DNA of 64,000 nt from Jaapia argillacea MUCL 33604 (GCA_000697665.1 KL197763.1:67042-131041), one strand, 5' to 3'. Counted from the first letter of the stretch, positions 33,180-46,559 are shown. Numbers and translations are program-made. Notes: a model not told the origin generated them from the letters alone.

Positions 33180-33960
33180 TGTCTAAAAGATGGGGGGGGA
33201 GGACTGGAGATTTGAAAGTTGAATCACTTCAGACCCAAAGCCAACAGCCTGGGTTGGAGGTGGTGTGGATGAGGAGTTGGGATGATTGAGTTGGAGGTTG
33301 GTATGATTGAGATGTTTGAATATGGGGTTGGCGTTCGAGTATGATACGAGACGGGGGTTGGGATTTTGGGGATGGGTTAAGTTGGAGCTCGGTAGAAGGA
33401 CGAAGCCGGGAGTCATGTAATACCTTAGAGAAGGGAGGTCGTCCTGGTTTTCCTCAGTGGATATCCTCTTGGATGCGTTGGCGTGAGGTGTTATGTGGGT
33501 GATTATCCTGGATGTTTTCGCGAAGGGAGGTCCGAGCGATCGGACTGGGAGGGTGGCTAATGAGGTCGTTTGCCCATGTGAGCTTTATTCTCTAGGACTT
33601 GTTTATCTCTTCCCTCCTCCTGGAACCCTTCCCTCCTTTCGTCCCCCTCCATTTCTTCTACTTCACCTCCATCCCCCCCTTCCCCCCAACAACAAACAAC
33701 CTGACTAACCCCTCCCTGGCCAGCCCAACCCTCCCCCAAACTCACGCCCCACTGGTATACTAGGCGTGTTCAGGCTTGGGGCTCTGTTGGAGACGGGAGG
33801 GACGTTGGATGTATGAGCGAGGGGCGCGTTTTGGGATGTTGGAGGGTTCCAATGCCTAAGGGAGGTCGGATTAGATATGTTTGGCAGGCTTTTTGGGTGG
33901 ATATATTCGTGAAGATCTACGTTAGGTATTATATTCATGAAGGTCTATGCGTTCCGAGGC
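33180..33960 (+). repeat. Dispersed repeat R2, copy 1
   Basis: Low-complexity (TTGGGATGATTGAG-like) sequence grading into unique-looking repeat. Matches, in opposite orientation, the segment 46560-47425: for example GGGATGTTGGAGGGTT at about 33834, GTGGATATATTCGTGA, and TTTTCGCGAAGG. Within it, 33600-33720 is a strongly pyrimidine-rich tract. Family and mode of movement unknown; no terminal repeats found. Confidence 0.6.
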
Positions 33961-34227
33961 AGTTCAGGTTGATATCTTCCTCGAAGCGCGTTCCGCCTGA
34001 TCCGCTCACCCCAAACAAATACCATTCTCGAGCCTACGCTCTTTCAATTCGGGAATTCTCGTACTCTTTCACGTTTGTCAGCATATCTCCATCCCTCGCC
34101 TTGAATGACTTTAGGAACCCTCGCTCACACCTGTTTTCGATAGATCGAGTTCACTCTTACAAGTGTAATGCTAGGTCGTCCAGTCGACTAAATAGCCCAA
34201 GTATAATCATACACGCCTCCACCCACC

Positions 34228-35648
<1,421 letters not shown>

Positions 35649-37090
35649 GTTTGTTTGACGAGTATGGTTGAAGACGAGATGAGTATTTGAACTTGACGTA
35701 GACGAGTTGAAGTTGAACGACGAGGATCGTTACGGTGTGAGAAGGGGATGGTGTTGTGGCAGGTATTTATATGTAGCCATATATAAAAGGATGCAAGACT
35801 GAACGTGCGGGTGGCCGACTCCGCTGTGTGTGCATGTCGAGGAATGGGGAGGAGTTGGTCAGTTGGACGAGATTCGGACCGAGGCAGGTTATTGACGGCA
35901 TCTTCGATCTTATCTTATCTCCAGCCTTCAGCGCTTCAGCAGCTTGGCGCGTGACCACATCACAATCGACGGAGCGAATAGGGAGCTCGTTCCGGTCCAG
36001 TCGCGACGCTTCGGTTTCACAGCCATCCCCGTTGACTCCTTCAAGCTACAGTCGGGTGCCTTTCCCAGCTTTGCTGCGTAACCCAAACGGCTTGAACTTT
36101 AGTATTTCCCCTCAGTCGATCAAGTATGGAAAATCGTGTCAACCTTTGCTCTGCATTGCCCCAGATTCGGCAGTTTGCACATCGGATAGACGCCATGGCA
36201 CGATAGGTGACATGTTCATGCTGCAGGATGATAGAGGCACTGGTCGGCTGTGTAACAATAAATGCTACACTCAACGTCCTGTGAGATAGATGAGATAGAC
36301 TCCGGTTGTGGAAATGGAGGTCAACAACACTGGAAGCGAATACAATGCGAGCAGTGATGTGCACATGCCCTTTGCGAGTATGTGGCTTCTCGGTGGCTTG
36401 GCCTCCTCCATCAGAACTCTGTAATGGCGATCGCAGCTGAACGAACTCTGGGTTTGTAGCCCGTAACAAGCTAACAACGAGCTAAGACGGGGTCGTCCAA
36501 ACTAATCCTACTGTTGCCTTACTGTAATGTTAGGATCTGTCTCGCTGTCACGGTTCGGTATCTACTGTAGGTAGGACGGGATGACGGTGGTTGACGGCGA
36601 AGATTCTGCACTACTTTGCAGGCCAGCAGGCATTCGCACTGCCGCCAAGTGCATTTAGTCCACATTTAGAATTGTACTCGAGACTACACAGCACGTTGGG
36701 CGACGTCTGATAATGTTGGTTTAACTTAGCCACTCGGTGTCTAAGTGATGTTGGTGTGGTCGCGCTTGCGACACCCTCGGCCATATCATTGGTTGTGATT
36801 ACGGCTGTCCTAATACTTATGTAGCAATGGATGTTACGAAACTGATTGTACTATTGGTGCTGTGCTTGTCGCCTGTGTGCACATAAAAGTCAGAATTTTT
36901 GCCTTCACTGTCAACACGGCTCAGAAAACCAACGATTCGAGGATCTCAGAATTTGCGCCATTGCCAACAGCTCTCCAGTACTAGTACGCTTGATGTCACT
37001 CTGCCGAGAGCCTCATTCCACTATGCTAATGCACTTGTATTTTATGCCACCTCTAGAACCAAAGCGACTACCCTTTGCAGTCATCTCGAC
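35649..37090. other. Divergent intergenic region upstream of IRG-like gene 2
   Basis: 1.44 kb. Contains a TATA-rich patch (TATATAAAAGG, about 35780) and a stretch at about 36040-36470 whose minus-strand translation (RATxxxFVQL) resembles that at 45514-45750, so a diverged repeat is likely. No gene called. Confidence 0.3.
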
Positions 37091-38317
37091 ATGGGCCAGG
37101 CTATTTCTATCATCTTGGGCTTCTCTGCCATGATATGGTTTGGGCGCCAGAGTTATCATATGATCTTAAATCTATTCAAGCAAATCCCTGGAGTCGAGCG
37201 AATTGCACGCGCGATGTGGGGTACGGGGAAGCCATCCGACATTCCTCTCTATCCTATGGGTGTATTTACGGGCCGCGAATTGGAGGAGGCTAAGAAAAAG
37301 GCTCGCGAAGAGGCAGAGGAGGCCCAGAGGCAGAGGGCCAGGGCTGAAAAGGCCGAGGAAGGGAAGAGGGATGCAGAAGAGGAGAAGAGAAAGGCCGTGG
37401 AGGGGAAGGAGAAGGCTGAGGAGGAGAAGGAGAAGGCTCAAGAGGAAAAGAGGGAGGCCGAGGAGAAGAAGAGATCAGCAGAAGAGGACGCAGCCACTGC
37501 CAGAGCCGAACAGCAGCGGGTGTTGGATGAGCTCCAGGCACAGACCCGAAGGGCAGATGAGGCGGAGCGCCAGTTGAAAGAAGGGACCCAGCCCATCGTA
37601 TGGCCATCTTTGGAGGAGATTGCGGATGCCAAAATACGATACGGGTTTACTGAGGGACATTCCCACATTGCAGTCACTGGACGTGCGGGCTGCGGAAAAT
37701 CCTCTCTGATCAATGCTCTCCGCGGGTTAACAAACAATGACCACCAGGCGGCAGCCACAGGGGTGGTCGAAACCACCACGCAGGTCGCCGGATATCCCGA
37801 TCCCGATCCCGAAAAGCCATTCATCTGGTACGACATTCCAGGCGCAGGCACCTTGAACATCCCCGATTGGCAGTACTTCATCACCCAGGGTCTCTTCGTC
37901 TTCAATTGCATCATCGTCCTTATCGACATCCGATTCTCTGCCACAGATATCGCGATTATTGACAACTCCAGACGTTTCAATATCCCATCGTATATTGTTC
38001 GGTCAAAGGCGAACCAGCATGTTTTGAACATCATGGATGATATGGGATGCGATCTCATGACAGACGATGGGACACAACGCAAGGAGATGCTGCCAGTGGC
38101 GAGGGAGAGGTTTATATCGGAAACTCACCAGAACGTCAGTGAGAACTTGGTGAAAGCGGAACTCCCCCCCCAAAGGGTTTATATGGTCTCCAAGGACAAC
38201 GTGGCAGCATTCGTTGGAGGGAGGCAAACTGTGAGGGATCCCATCATCGACGAAGAGCAGCTTGTCAATGCCGTCTGGAAGTCAGCTCGTGAAGTCCAAA
38301 GCCGAGCGACTTCTTAA
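37091..38317 (+). CDS. IRG-like (interferon-inducible-type) dynamin-related GTPase, copy 2
   Basis: 408 aa, single exon, start ATG 37091. N-terminus MGQAISIILGFSAMIWFG fits N-myristoylation (Gly2, Ser6), as does mouse Irga6 (MGQLFS). A hydrophobic patch follows at residues 5-18. Residues about 62-165 form an extreme Glu/Lys/Arg coiled coil (EEAKKKAREEAEEAQRQRAR...). GTPase: IAVTGRAGCGKSSLINALRG (P-loop 197-204), TGVVETT, IWYDIPGAGTLNIPDWQYF, IIVLIDIRFSATDIAIIDN, FNIPSYIVRSKANQHVLNIM. The RSKAN variant at G4 is shared with copy 1. Identity with copy 1 is high in the GTPase domain and low in the N-terminal third. The C-terminal helical part ends SAREVQSRATS. Likely membrane-associated. Role unknown; a defence or organelle-remodelling role is inferred only from the animal family. 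Confidence 0.82.
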   Translation: MGQAISIILGFSAMIWFGRQSYHMILNLFKQIPGVERIARAMWGTGKPSDIPLYPMGVFTGRELEEAKKKAREEAEEAQRQRARAEKAEEGKRDAEEEKRKAVEGKEKAEEEKEKAQEEKREAEEKKRSAEEDAATARAEQQRVLDELQAQTRRADEAERQLKEGTQPIVWPSLEEIADAKIRYGFTEGHSHIAVTGRAGCGKSSLINALRGLTNNDHQAAATGVVETTTQVAGYPDPDPEKPFIWYDIPGAGTLNIPDWQYFITQGLFVFNCIIVLIDIRFSATDIAIIDNSRRFNIPSYIVRSKANQHVLNIMDDMGCDLMTDDGTQRKEMLPVARERFISETHQNVSENLVKAELPPQRVYMVSKDNVAAFVGGRQTVRDPIIDEEQLVNAVWKSAREVQSRATS

Positions 38318-38496
38318 TCGCACAAGCTAGGTATTCTTCTCTTGATTGCGTGGCACATTTGGGACCTGGACAGTCGAGTTTTTGTGATGTACATCGATTT
38401 TCATTGCGAATGAAAGCATGGGTTGCCGACTCCGCTAGGTGTGTATGAAGAGAAATGTGGACGAGTTGATCGCGAGTTGATAAGCGAGTCTTTATA

Positions 38497-38724
38497 TACA
38501 GCTAAATTCAGAACGATAGACCAGAGCGATTTTACTCGACTCAGGCACATCCGCTGAAAAGGGGGGAAATTATATTGATTTCCAGGATTCGAACACGAAT
38601 TGTGGTGCTGGGTGGAGCCAGTCGTCAAGGCACCGCGTTCGACTTGCCTCAAACGGTAACTGAACGGAGAGGCTTCTGAGAGCGAAAGAAATCCGAACGG
38701 TCTATCGTTCTGAATTTAGCTGTA
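38497..38724. mobile_element. MITE with 26-bp perfect terminal inverted repeats and TA target duplication
   Basis: The stretch starting TACAGCTAAATTCAGAACG (38497-38522) recurs as an exact reverse complement at 38699-38724. Trimming the flanking TA dinucleotides leaves a 224-bp element (38499-38722) with ends CAGCT...AGCTG. TA duplication and small size fit a non-autonomous Tc1/mariner-type element. It has no coding capacity. The interior carries a GTTCGAATCC box (minus strand) resembling a tRNA B box. Perfect TIRs suggest a young insertion. Confidence 0.75.
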
Positions 38725-38749
38725 ATTATCTTCTGGATCAACTTTACAG

Positions 38750-40190
38750 TAGCATGTGATCAAGACGCGTCGCGTTCGCGTAGTAATCATCAATCACACC
38801 TTTCAATCATCCCTCTTTCACATGCCTTTTGTCCCTTAGTCGACGCTGCGCCATCAACCTGGCGTGCATCTATAAGAACCTATTCCAACGCCATACTTTT
38901 CGAATCCTTCTTCCTACCTGCATCGCGCGCTCCGCTCATCTTGTGTCCAACTTCGACGTAGCTCCACCAAACCTGGCGTCGTCACGCTGACCTTGCATTC
39001 CTCCTCTAACCGGGACTCATTTGGCGGGAAGGATGTGATGAGGCATCATAGTAGGCTGATAATGTGGTGGTTTCGGTCCGGGAGATGGTTTGGTTAGGTA
39101 TTTGTATTCGGTGCCCTCAAAGGTAAGGAATCTATTTGATCCAACACTCGTCATATTATCTAGACCTGTTATCATCGCTAGGTTTCATTCCTCAACTTCC
39201 CTATTACCTTGAGCTCCTGGCCCAACTCAGTTTCTCGAGATGCAGCTCGACCTCCCGCTTGGCGTCCGGCGATTCACACTCACCTCCATCTTCGAGTTCA
39301 CCTCGCGTCCCGTCCATCTTTGTGTCCAACTTGGCACAGCTCTATAATACCTGGCATCATGCTAACCCTGCCAGTCCCTGCATTCCTCCCCTTACTGGCA
39401 CCCGCTTGCCTGGAATGATGTCGTGTGATGGTCTCGGTCGAAGAGTGTTGAGAGGTGGTTTGGTTGGGACCTCGTGGTCTCGAAGGTGAGAGTCTCCTTT
39501 CAGTTCGACACATAAAACGTTACCAAGATTTTCTTCCATCTTTTAGGAGTTACTGCTCTCATTCCATACCATCATAAGTTCCAGCCCGACTCGTGTCTCC
39601 AGTCTCAGCTCAACCACCCTCATGCCATCGAGGGATTCGCTGACCCCACACTCTACCTCTCAGGGCCTTGTAACCATTTTCTTGTAAAGGTGTGCTCCGG
39701 AGTACACGGCGAGCTCAGAGAGTGATGGGCCTGGTTTCGAATCGGCCCATCGATAAAGATCCCTGTCCAAACGCCGCCTCTTCCATTTTTTTCCCTCCTG
39801 CCCCATCTCCAAGTCTACTCGCGTTCCGACCCATCTTGCGTCGACGTGGCTCGATCAGACCTCGCGTCTTCACTACAGACCCTTGTATTCCTTTTCTCAC
39901 GGGCACTCGCTTTCCTGGAAGGGTGTGGTGAGGTGCTATGGTGGGCTGAGAATGTGATGGTTTCGATCCGAGAGGGGGGTTTGATTGGGTATATGATGGC
40001 CTCAAAGGTGACTCGAAAGGCCCTCTTTGATCCAACGCTCGTCGTGTCACCAACACTTTCGTCACGCTCCTTCCTACCCACCTTTGGAGCTCCAACCTGA
40101 CTCTTACCCTGCGTCTCGAGATGCAGCTCAACTTCCCTCATGGCGTCAAGTGATTCACGACCTGCACTTATCCAACATGATTCGATTCGC
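38750..40190. repeat. Repeat family R1, array A (about four degenerate copies)
   Basis: Units of roughly 350-450 bp repeat head to tail. Landmarks in order: GATCCAACACTCGTC, CTCGAGATGCAGCTCGACC, TTGTGTCCAACTTCGACG, GCATTCCTCCTC, CCTGGAAGGATGTGGTGAGG, GGTTTGGTTGGG, CTCAAAGGTGAGGAATC, then GATCCAACACTCG again. Copies start near 38925 (partial), 39130, 39545 and 40028. Related copies are at 42190-42990 and 48895-49300. No long open frame; no terminal repeats seen. Function unknown. This region and its flanks (38318-40287) hold no other gene. Confidence 0.65.
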
Positions 40191-40287
40191 TCATAACAGG
40201 TCGTTCGGACTGGGAAATAGAGAGGAAGGGGATGTTACATTCATATCGCTCATATGTCCTATTCTTTGCCACAGTTTTGACTATCTA

Positions 40288-41837
40288 TCATCTCTTTGTA
40301 GCAGCGTAAAAATCCCTTAGATACTCGTCGACCTCCGACCACTTTCCTCGCCCTTCGTCATCTCTTTCAAACGTCGGCGAAATCACAAGTCCGTTCAGCT
40401 CCGGAAACAGTCGGTTCAGCACAGAAGCTGTTCCTTGCAAGTCATCACTCATTCGTCCTCCTGGCAAGACTACGAGTGTCGTGAGACAATGATTTGAAAC
40501 GGTGATTTCATAGTGTTTGGGAAGGTTGGAAGCATCGACGGCTATATCAAGCCTTTGTAGAAGTGGACAGTGCCGAGCGAGATGGACGAGGAAAGTGAAA
40601 CTAGTTTCGTATGCTTGTGGACGAATGTCAAAGCATAGATGCCTGAGTGTTGGCCAAGAAGACCCGATAAGCCCTGCATCTGCGTCTAACAGGGTGAAAT
40701 TCGGATTTCGCTCCCGGTTGGCCAGGATGAAGACAAGGTACTCCAACCCTTTGAGCCGCCGAAGAGGTTCCAGCAAGGAAACGATATTAACGAGTGGAGA
40801 TTCCGCTTGGGTGAAGGGTACGATGATTATCATGGAGATTGACGTGATGGATGATGGTAAACGCGTTAGGCAATCATAGATGTCGTCCACCAATATACGA
40901 CATGCAACATGGATAGTAATTTGTTTGAGGATTGGCATCGACCAGAATTCGAAGACGTCGATTATCCTCGTAATATGTCCTCGCATGAAGAGGGTTTCCA
41001 GTGAGGCTAAACCGACTCGTGGGGCATCTGCGTCGGGCGAAGGACCATCAAAAGCGGTTTCCATGTGCTTAAGGTAGGGAAGAGAGCGGAGAAGTCGAGT
41101 AACTTCTTCATATTCCACTCCCATAATTCCAAGGGTTCGGAGATTGGTGAGAGGCCTAATGTATTCTGTTATACCGGGAACGACACCGTGAACCTGCAGC
41201 TTGGTGATGCTTGGAGTTAGGGAAGGGAGGTGGCTTATGAGTTGTACCATCTCGCCATGCTCAGTAGAACCTGCTGCGAGTCTGAGATTTCGAGAATCAT
41301 CGCTATGATTGGTATGAAGGGTGACGTGTCGGAGGGATGGTGAAAGAAAGATGAGGGCGCCGGGGTTGGGATAAGCCCAGACTAGGGTCTGTAGGAAAGG
41401 AGTGGGCGCATCGTCTGAGGTCAATTGGATGAGGGTGAGGAGAGATGCTGGGTCTAATGAATATGGGCCAAAGATAGAAAGCGAACGAATACATCGTCCA
41501 TACTCCCGAAGTCGGGACCACTCGGCTTCGGATGGGTGCCTGTCCATAACCTTGGTAGCAAACAAAGTTTAGATTGTAAGAAGGCATCAAGATGGCACAG
41601 CCAAGGACTCACATAGGTCTCTTCCATTAGCTTGAAGGATGGTAATATCTCGAAAAGAGGTATTGGGCTATACATGTATCTCCAAAGAACTTTGATGGAT
41701 GGATAAGACCATGCTCTACAACATACAGCCGAGTTCGCAAGTGCTTTTCGGTCGGCATTGAGAGTGGAACCGTCAGTGCAAGACTCGAAGATTCGGAGGA
41801 TCAGGTCGGGATCGAGGAGAACTGCGCGAGCTGCCAT
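40288..41837 (-). CDS. F-box-like/LRR-like protein, tandem copy 1
   Basis: Exon 1 (from ATG 41837): MAARAVLLDPDLILRIFESC, ALANSAVCCRAWSYPSIKVL, WRYMYSPIPLFEILPSFKLM. An intron (GTGAGTCCTT...ACCAAG, about 41564-41607) joins EETY to VMDRHPSEAEWSRLREYGRC. Exon 2 holds about 420 residues with leucine-rich periodicity (SLPYLKHMETAFDG, PRVGLASLETLFMRGHITRI, GLIGSSWPTLRHLCFDIRPQ, VLNRLFPELNGLVISPTFER), ending FYAATKR. Intact. Near-identical in architecture to 43642-45199, and flanking DNA is duplicated too. Probable substrate adaptor of SCF ligase, inferred only from the F-box-like start. Confidence 0.8.
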
Positions 41838-42189
41838 CTAGATGACGAGGCGAGTGACCAGTATACTTGGAACGATTAGGGAGATAACTGTAAGCTGGCT
41901 CGTTATTCGATTTCTCAATCAGTGGCCGAACGCACTTTCAAGGCTGGATGACGTTTGTGTTTCGATACGGATGTGCAATAATCGTCGTGCCCGAAGGGGT
42001 ATGAAGTTGCTTCGGGCGTCGTCGACAGAGTCACTGACTTGACGTTCGAACTTGGTTTGAGCTGGACAAAGGGGGCTAAGAGTTGAACGTTGAACGTCGG
42101 GTCTCACGAAGGTTAGAAATCTAACTTGTATCTTATCGGTCCACGTGATCAAGACGCGTCATCCATATTGAAAACTCGTCGTTGTCAAC

Positions 42190-42990
42190 TGCGTGCATCA
42201 ATAGGAAATACCTCTGTGCAACCGCCACCTCGTATCCAACTCCTGTTCCTTTTCTCCCGCACCATCTTCAAGTCTACTCGCGTAACGACCCATCTTGCGT
42301 CAAATTCGCTCGATCGAGCCTCGCACCTTCCGAGTCACTACTGACTTTACGTTCCTCCTCATGGGACTCGGTTTCCTAGAAAGATTTGGTTTGGCGCCAT
42401 GGCGGATTGAGATTTTGATCCTTTTGGTCGCAGGGTTGAGAGTTGATTGGTTGAGTATTCGGTAGTTAACCAGGTGGCTTGGAGGGCCCTCTTTGATCCA
42501 ACACTTGTCCCGACTCTGCGTCTTTCCTTCTCATCCGCCTTTCACATGCAAACTCTCCACCTACATGAACCCTATCCGATGCCCAACCTTCCATCCAACT
42601 ACTTCTCTTTTCCCCCAGTCCAACTTCAACGCAGCTCCACCCGGGCCAAACCTGGCGTCGTTAGTACACTGACCTTGTCTTCCTCCTCTAATCGGGTCTC
42701 GTTTGCCTGGAAGGATGTGGCGAGGCGTTATGCTGGGTTGAGAATGGGGAGCCGATGTTAGATTTTAATAGTCAGTAATCTCAAAAGTAAGCAATCTATT
42801 TGATCCACCACACGCCATATCACCCAGACCTGCTACCACCTCTCAGGTTCCCTTACCCACCTTTTTAGCTCCAGGCGTTACTCTGTGTCTCGAGGCAGCT
42901 CGACCTCCCTCAGCGCCAGCATTCAGGGAGCTTACACGCTAAGACTCGGTGCAGCCCCGTTTGCTTGGAAAGATGTGGTCCGACGTACGT
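42190..42990. repeat. Repeat family R1, array B (about three copies)
   Basis: Copies beginning near 42190, 42490 and 42790 with the same landmarks as array A (AAGTCTACTCGCGTAACGACC, GGCCCTCTTTGATCCAACAC, CTGGAAGGATGTGGCGAGG, GATCCACCACACGCC). It lies between the two tandem F-box-like genes; the rest of 41838-43641 holds duplicated flank sequence and no gene. Confidence 0.6.
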
Positions 42991-43641
42991 TGAAAGAGTG
43001 GTGCGCTTGGTTCATAAGTGGTTCCTCGCTACTTATGTGTGAACCGTCATTTCCGACGGTGAAGTTGATCCTTTTGCTCGAACAGGACTTTGCTGGTCGT
43101 GTCTCCGCGCCGGTCGGACATGGGTGGGCGCTCGTCCGGCTGGTGAGTTATTCTTTGTTCTCTCGGCTCGGTTGGTGGCCAACTCGGTTGTGTTTCATGT
43201 ATCATTTTCGAGGGTGGAGGGTGAGGTGTTGGGGTCGATTTCGACTTCGTCTTTGAATATATGCGCCCATCCAGCATGACTGGTTTCACTCATAACAGGC
43301 TATGCATGTTTGCGACCGGGATTTTATCCTCTCACCATTTTCTTGTCTGGATTGCCAACCTCAGCAGACAACATTATTCTGATATCCGATCCCTTGGCGT
43401 TGGCGCCCCTTCCTCTCGTAAGCACAATTTGCACCTTCTCTGCCTTCCGCTACCCCGCCCTCTGTCCGATCAACATTTCCCCTTTGGAATCATTCTCGAC
43501 ATGCACCCCGAGGCCACTTTGATCCAATCAGCCCTGGAGAATGGGTAATAGTGCGTTTGAACTTGGTGAGAGAGGGAGGAGATGTTACATTCATATCTAA
43601 ATAATATGTCATATTTTCCGCCACGGTTTCGACTACCTTCG

Positions 43642-45199
43642 TCATCTCTTCCCAGCAGCATAAAAATCCCTTAAATACTCATCGACCTCCATCCACTTTC
43701 CTCGCCTTTCATCATCACTTGCAAACGACGGCGAAATCACAAGTCCGTCCAGCTCCGGAAAGAGTCGGTTCAGCAAGGAAGCTGTTCCTCGCAAATCATC
43801 GTCCATTCGTCCTCCTGGTAAGACCACAAGTATCGCGAGACGATGATTTGAAACGGTGATTTCGCAGTGTTTAGGAAGGTTGGAAGTGTCAAAGGCTATA
43901 TCAAGCCTTTGTAGAAGAGGACAGCGCCGAGCGAGATGGACGAGGAAAGTGAAGCCGGTTTCGTATACTTGTGGACGAACGTGAAAGCATAGATGCCTGA
44001 GTTTTGGCCAAGAAGAACCTATAAGCTCTGCATCCCCATCTAATAGGGTAAAACTCGGATTTCGCTTCTGGCTGATGAGGGCGACGATAAGGGTCTCCAA
44101 CCCTCGGAGCCGTCGAAGAGGATCGAACAAGGAGATGAGGTTGACAGGTGGATATTCAGCTTGGGTGTTGGGTGCGATGATTATGATGGAGAAGGAGGTG
44201 ACCGATGATGGAAATCGCGTGAAACAATCGTGGATATCGTCTGCCAATATATTACATGTTAAGGATAAGGTGATTTGCGTGAGGGATGGTGTTGACCAGT
44301 TTGTGAGAGCGTCGATCATCCTTGTGATATGTCCTCGTAGCGACAGCGTTTCTAATTGGGGGAAAGTGGCTCGTGACGTTGGGGCATCAGCGTCGGGAGA
44401 GGTACCATTAAAAGAAGTATCCAAATGTTTAAGACAGGGAAGAGAGCGGAGAAGTCGAGTAACTTCTTCATATTTCATTCCCACAATTCCAAGGGTTTGG
44501 AGATTGGTGAGAGACCCGATGTATTTTGTTATACCCGGAACGACGCTGTGGATCTTTAGGTTGGTGATGTTTGGTGATAGGGAAGGTAGGCGGCTTATGA
44601 GTTGTAGCATCTCGCCATGTTCTGGAGAACCTGCTTCCAATCGGGGATTTCGAGACGAGCTTCCATTGGCGCCGTAAAGGGTGACTTTTCGAAGGGATGG
44701 GGAGAGGAAGATGAGAGCGCCAGGGATGGGATAGGCCAAGACTAGGATCCGTAGGAAAGGAGTTGGTGGGTTGTTTGACGCTAGCTGGGAGAGGGTGAGG
44801 AGCGAGGCTGGGTCTAATGAATATGGGTTGAGGAGGAAAAGCGAACGAATACATCGTCCGTATTCGAGGAACCGGGACCATTCGGATTCGGATGGGCGCC
44901 TGTCCATAATCTTGGTGACGAAGGAATCTGAGATCGTACAAAAGGCATCAAGACGAAACCATCAAAGAACTCACATAAGTGCCCTCCATTAGTTTAAACG
45001 ATGGTAATATCTTGAAAAGAGGTATTGGGCTATGCATATGTCTCCAAAGGACTTTGATGGAGGGATAAGACCATGCTTGACAACATATAGCTGAGTTCGC
45101 AAGTGCTTTGTCGTCGACGTCGAGTGTGAGTCCTTCAGTGCAAGACTCGAAGACTCGGAGCATCAGGTCAGGATCGAGGAGAACTGCGTGAGCTGCCAT
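43642..45199 (-). CDS. F-box-like/LRR-like protein, tandem copy 2
   Basis: Exon 1 from ATG 45199: MAAHAVLLDPDLMLRVFESC, ALANSAICCQAWSYPSIKVL, WRHMHSPIPLFKILPSFKLM. Intron joins EGTY to the MDRRPSESEWSRFLEYGRCI exon. Exon 2 shares the solenoid of the 40288 copy: SLPCLKHLDTSFNGTSPDAD, LIGSSWPKLRHLCFHVRPQV, LLNRLFPELDGLVISPSFAS, ending FYAAGKR. Intact. It has diverged from its sister mainly in the middle of exon 2 (ALTNWSTPSLTQITLSLTCN). Confidence 0.8.
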
Positions 45200-45510
45200 C
45201 TAGAGGACGAGGCGAATGGCCGGTGAACTTGGAGCGATTATAGAGAGAAATGTGGGCTGGCCCGTCATTCGATTTCTCGATCAGTGGCCGAACGCACTTT
45301 CAAGGCTGGATGACCTCCGTATTTTCGATACGGAGGTGCAATAATCGTAGTACCGGAAGGCCCCTGAAGATAGTATCAATTACTTCGGGCGTCGTCGATA
45401 GAGTTACTGACTTGACGTCACGGTTCGAGCTTGGTTCGAGCTGGAGAAAGGAAGTCGAGAGTTGAACGCCGAGTGTAAAGGTCAGAAATCCAGCCAGTTG
45501 AACGTAAATG

Positions 45511-46559
45511 TCCTCACATCGAACCTTCTTCTTTTGTAGTCTCGGTGATGTGACGATGAGTGTGGGGAATGTAGCGAGGAACGAGTGGAGGAAGCAGAGC
45601 GATGGAGGATTCGAACCCAGATTGGGGTCTTCGCACGAGTTGGACAAATTGGGCATCAGTCGCTCGTTGTCTCCTGCCACAACGTCGCTCGCTGCTGATA
45701 ACTCTTGCTCGGGCTTCGTGCCTCACTCTACAGCTCAGCTTTTCACCCACCCACCTGTCCCTCTTGTCCTTATGCTGACATCATCTCTTTTCTCCAGATC
45801 TTGATGCTCACCATAGTATATCATTCCTCACCTACAGATTGTGACATGGTTCCACCCACAATTTCTCAAAGTGTCTCATGATTCTGCTAGAATCTGCATC
45901 CCCCTTCTGCACCAGTTGGTAGCTTTCCTTGATTGCCCTTTTTTCCCACTGGGTTTTTGGGTGGCAAGGTTTTGATGCACCCAGCTGAGTTGCCCTCGAC
46001 ACTTCGGACTCATAATTTCATGTATTGGCTTTGAGGCACATCACTCTCGGTATAGTGTAGGTTGCCGTGACGGGTAGCAAGTTCTTGTCGCGGCTCAGTT
46101 CAGACCACCCTCACAACCAGGGAAAGTGTCGCTGAGTCGAAAAGCCTTATGGCTTTTGCCCAATCCAATGCTTGTTGTGCACCGGCTTGGTCTCCTTTGT
46201 TTGCCTCAATCCTCTCATGGCATGAAACTGACGAATTGCAAAGAGAGCGGATACGTGCCAGAGCCAGCGATTGCACAGGTAGTTCAAGCGCTGACATCTC
46301 TCGACATTAGTTTCATAGAATGTACAACACCACAACGTCTGATGTGAGTTCAAGTTGGGTAGACTCGTCGCTCAACAGGACTACACATGAGGACTACATG
46401 ACCCCCAATCCAAGTGTGCCTTGTCACACAAGTTGTCGAGTGAGATCAGGATTCAGGAGAGTTGAACGATGAGGTTGAGACCAGCTCTTTGGTGGTGAGG
46501 TGATCCAACAACGTTCTTTGGTGGGAGGTACCCAAACCTAAACTGCTTTTCGCAATGTA
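45511..46559. other. Intergenic with tRNA-like B box
   Basis: About 1 kb without a recognised gene. At 45604-45622 the minus strand has GGGTTCGAATCC, a perfect Pol III B-box match. No cloverleaf could be folded around it by eye, so it is more likely a tRNA-derived relic than a tRNA. Confidence 0.3.

Larger units (their letters stand above)
40175..45510. repeat. Tandem segmental duplication carrying F-box-like genes
   Basis: Segment about 40175-42150 matches about 43270-45510. Beyond the coding parts, the downstream flank (ACTCATAACAGG-type; GATGTTACATTCATATC) and the upstream flank (TCAGTGGCCGAACGCACTTT followed by CAAGGCTGGATGAC) are conserved in both. This shows one duplication event of roughly 2-2.2 kb, with R1 array B now between the copies. 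Confidence 0.8.

Noticed and set aside
38575-38660. tRNA gene on the minus strand
   Set aside because: A GTTCGAATCC box is present, but the T stem pairs poorly and no acceptor or D arm can be folded.
45600-45690. tRNA gene on the minus strand
   Set aside because: Perfect B-box match but only three of five T-stem pairs form and no cloverleaf was found; kept as a tRNA-like relic note.
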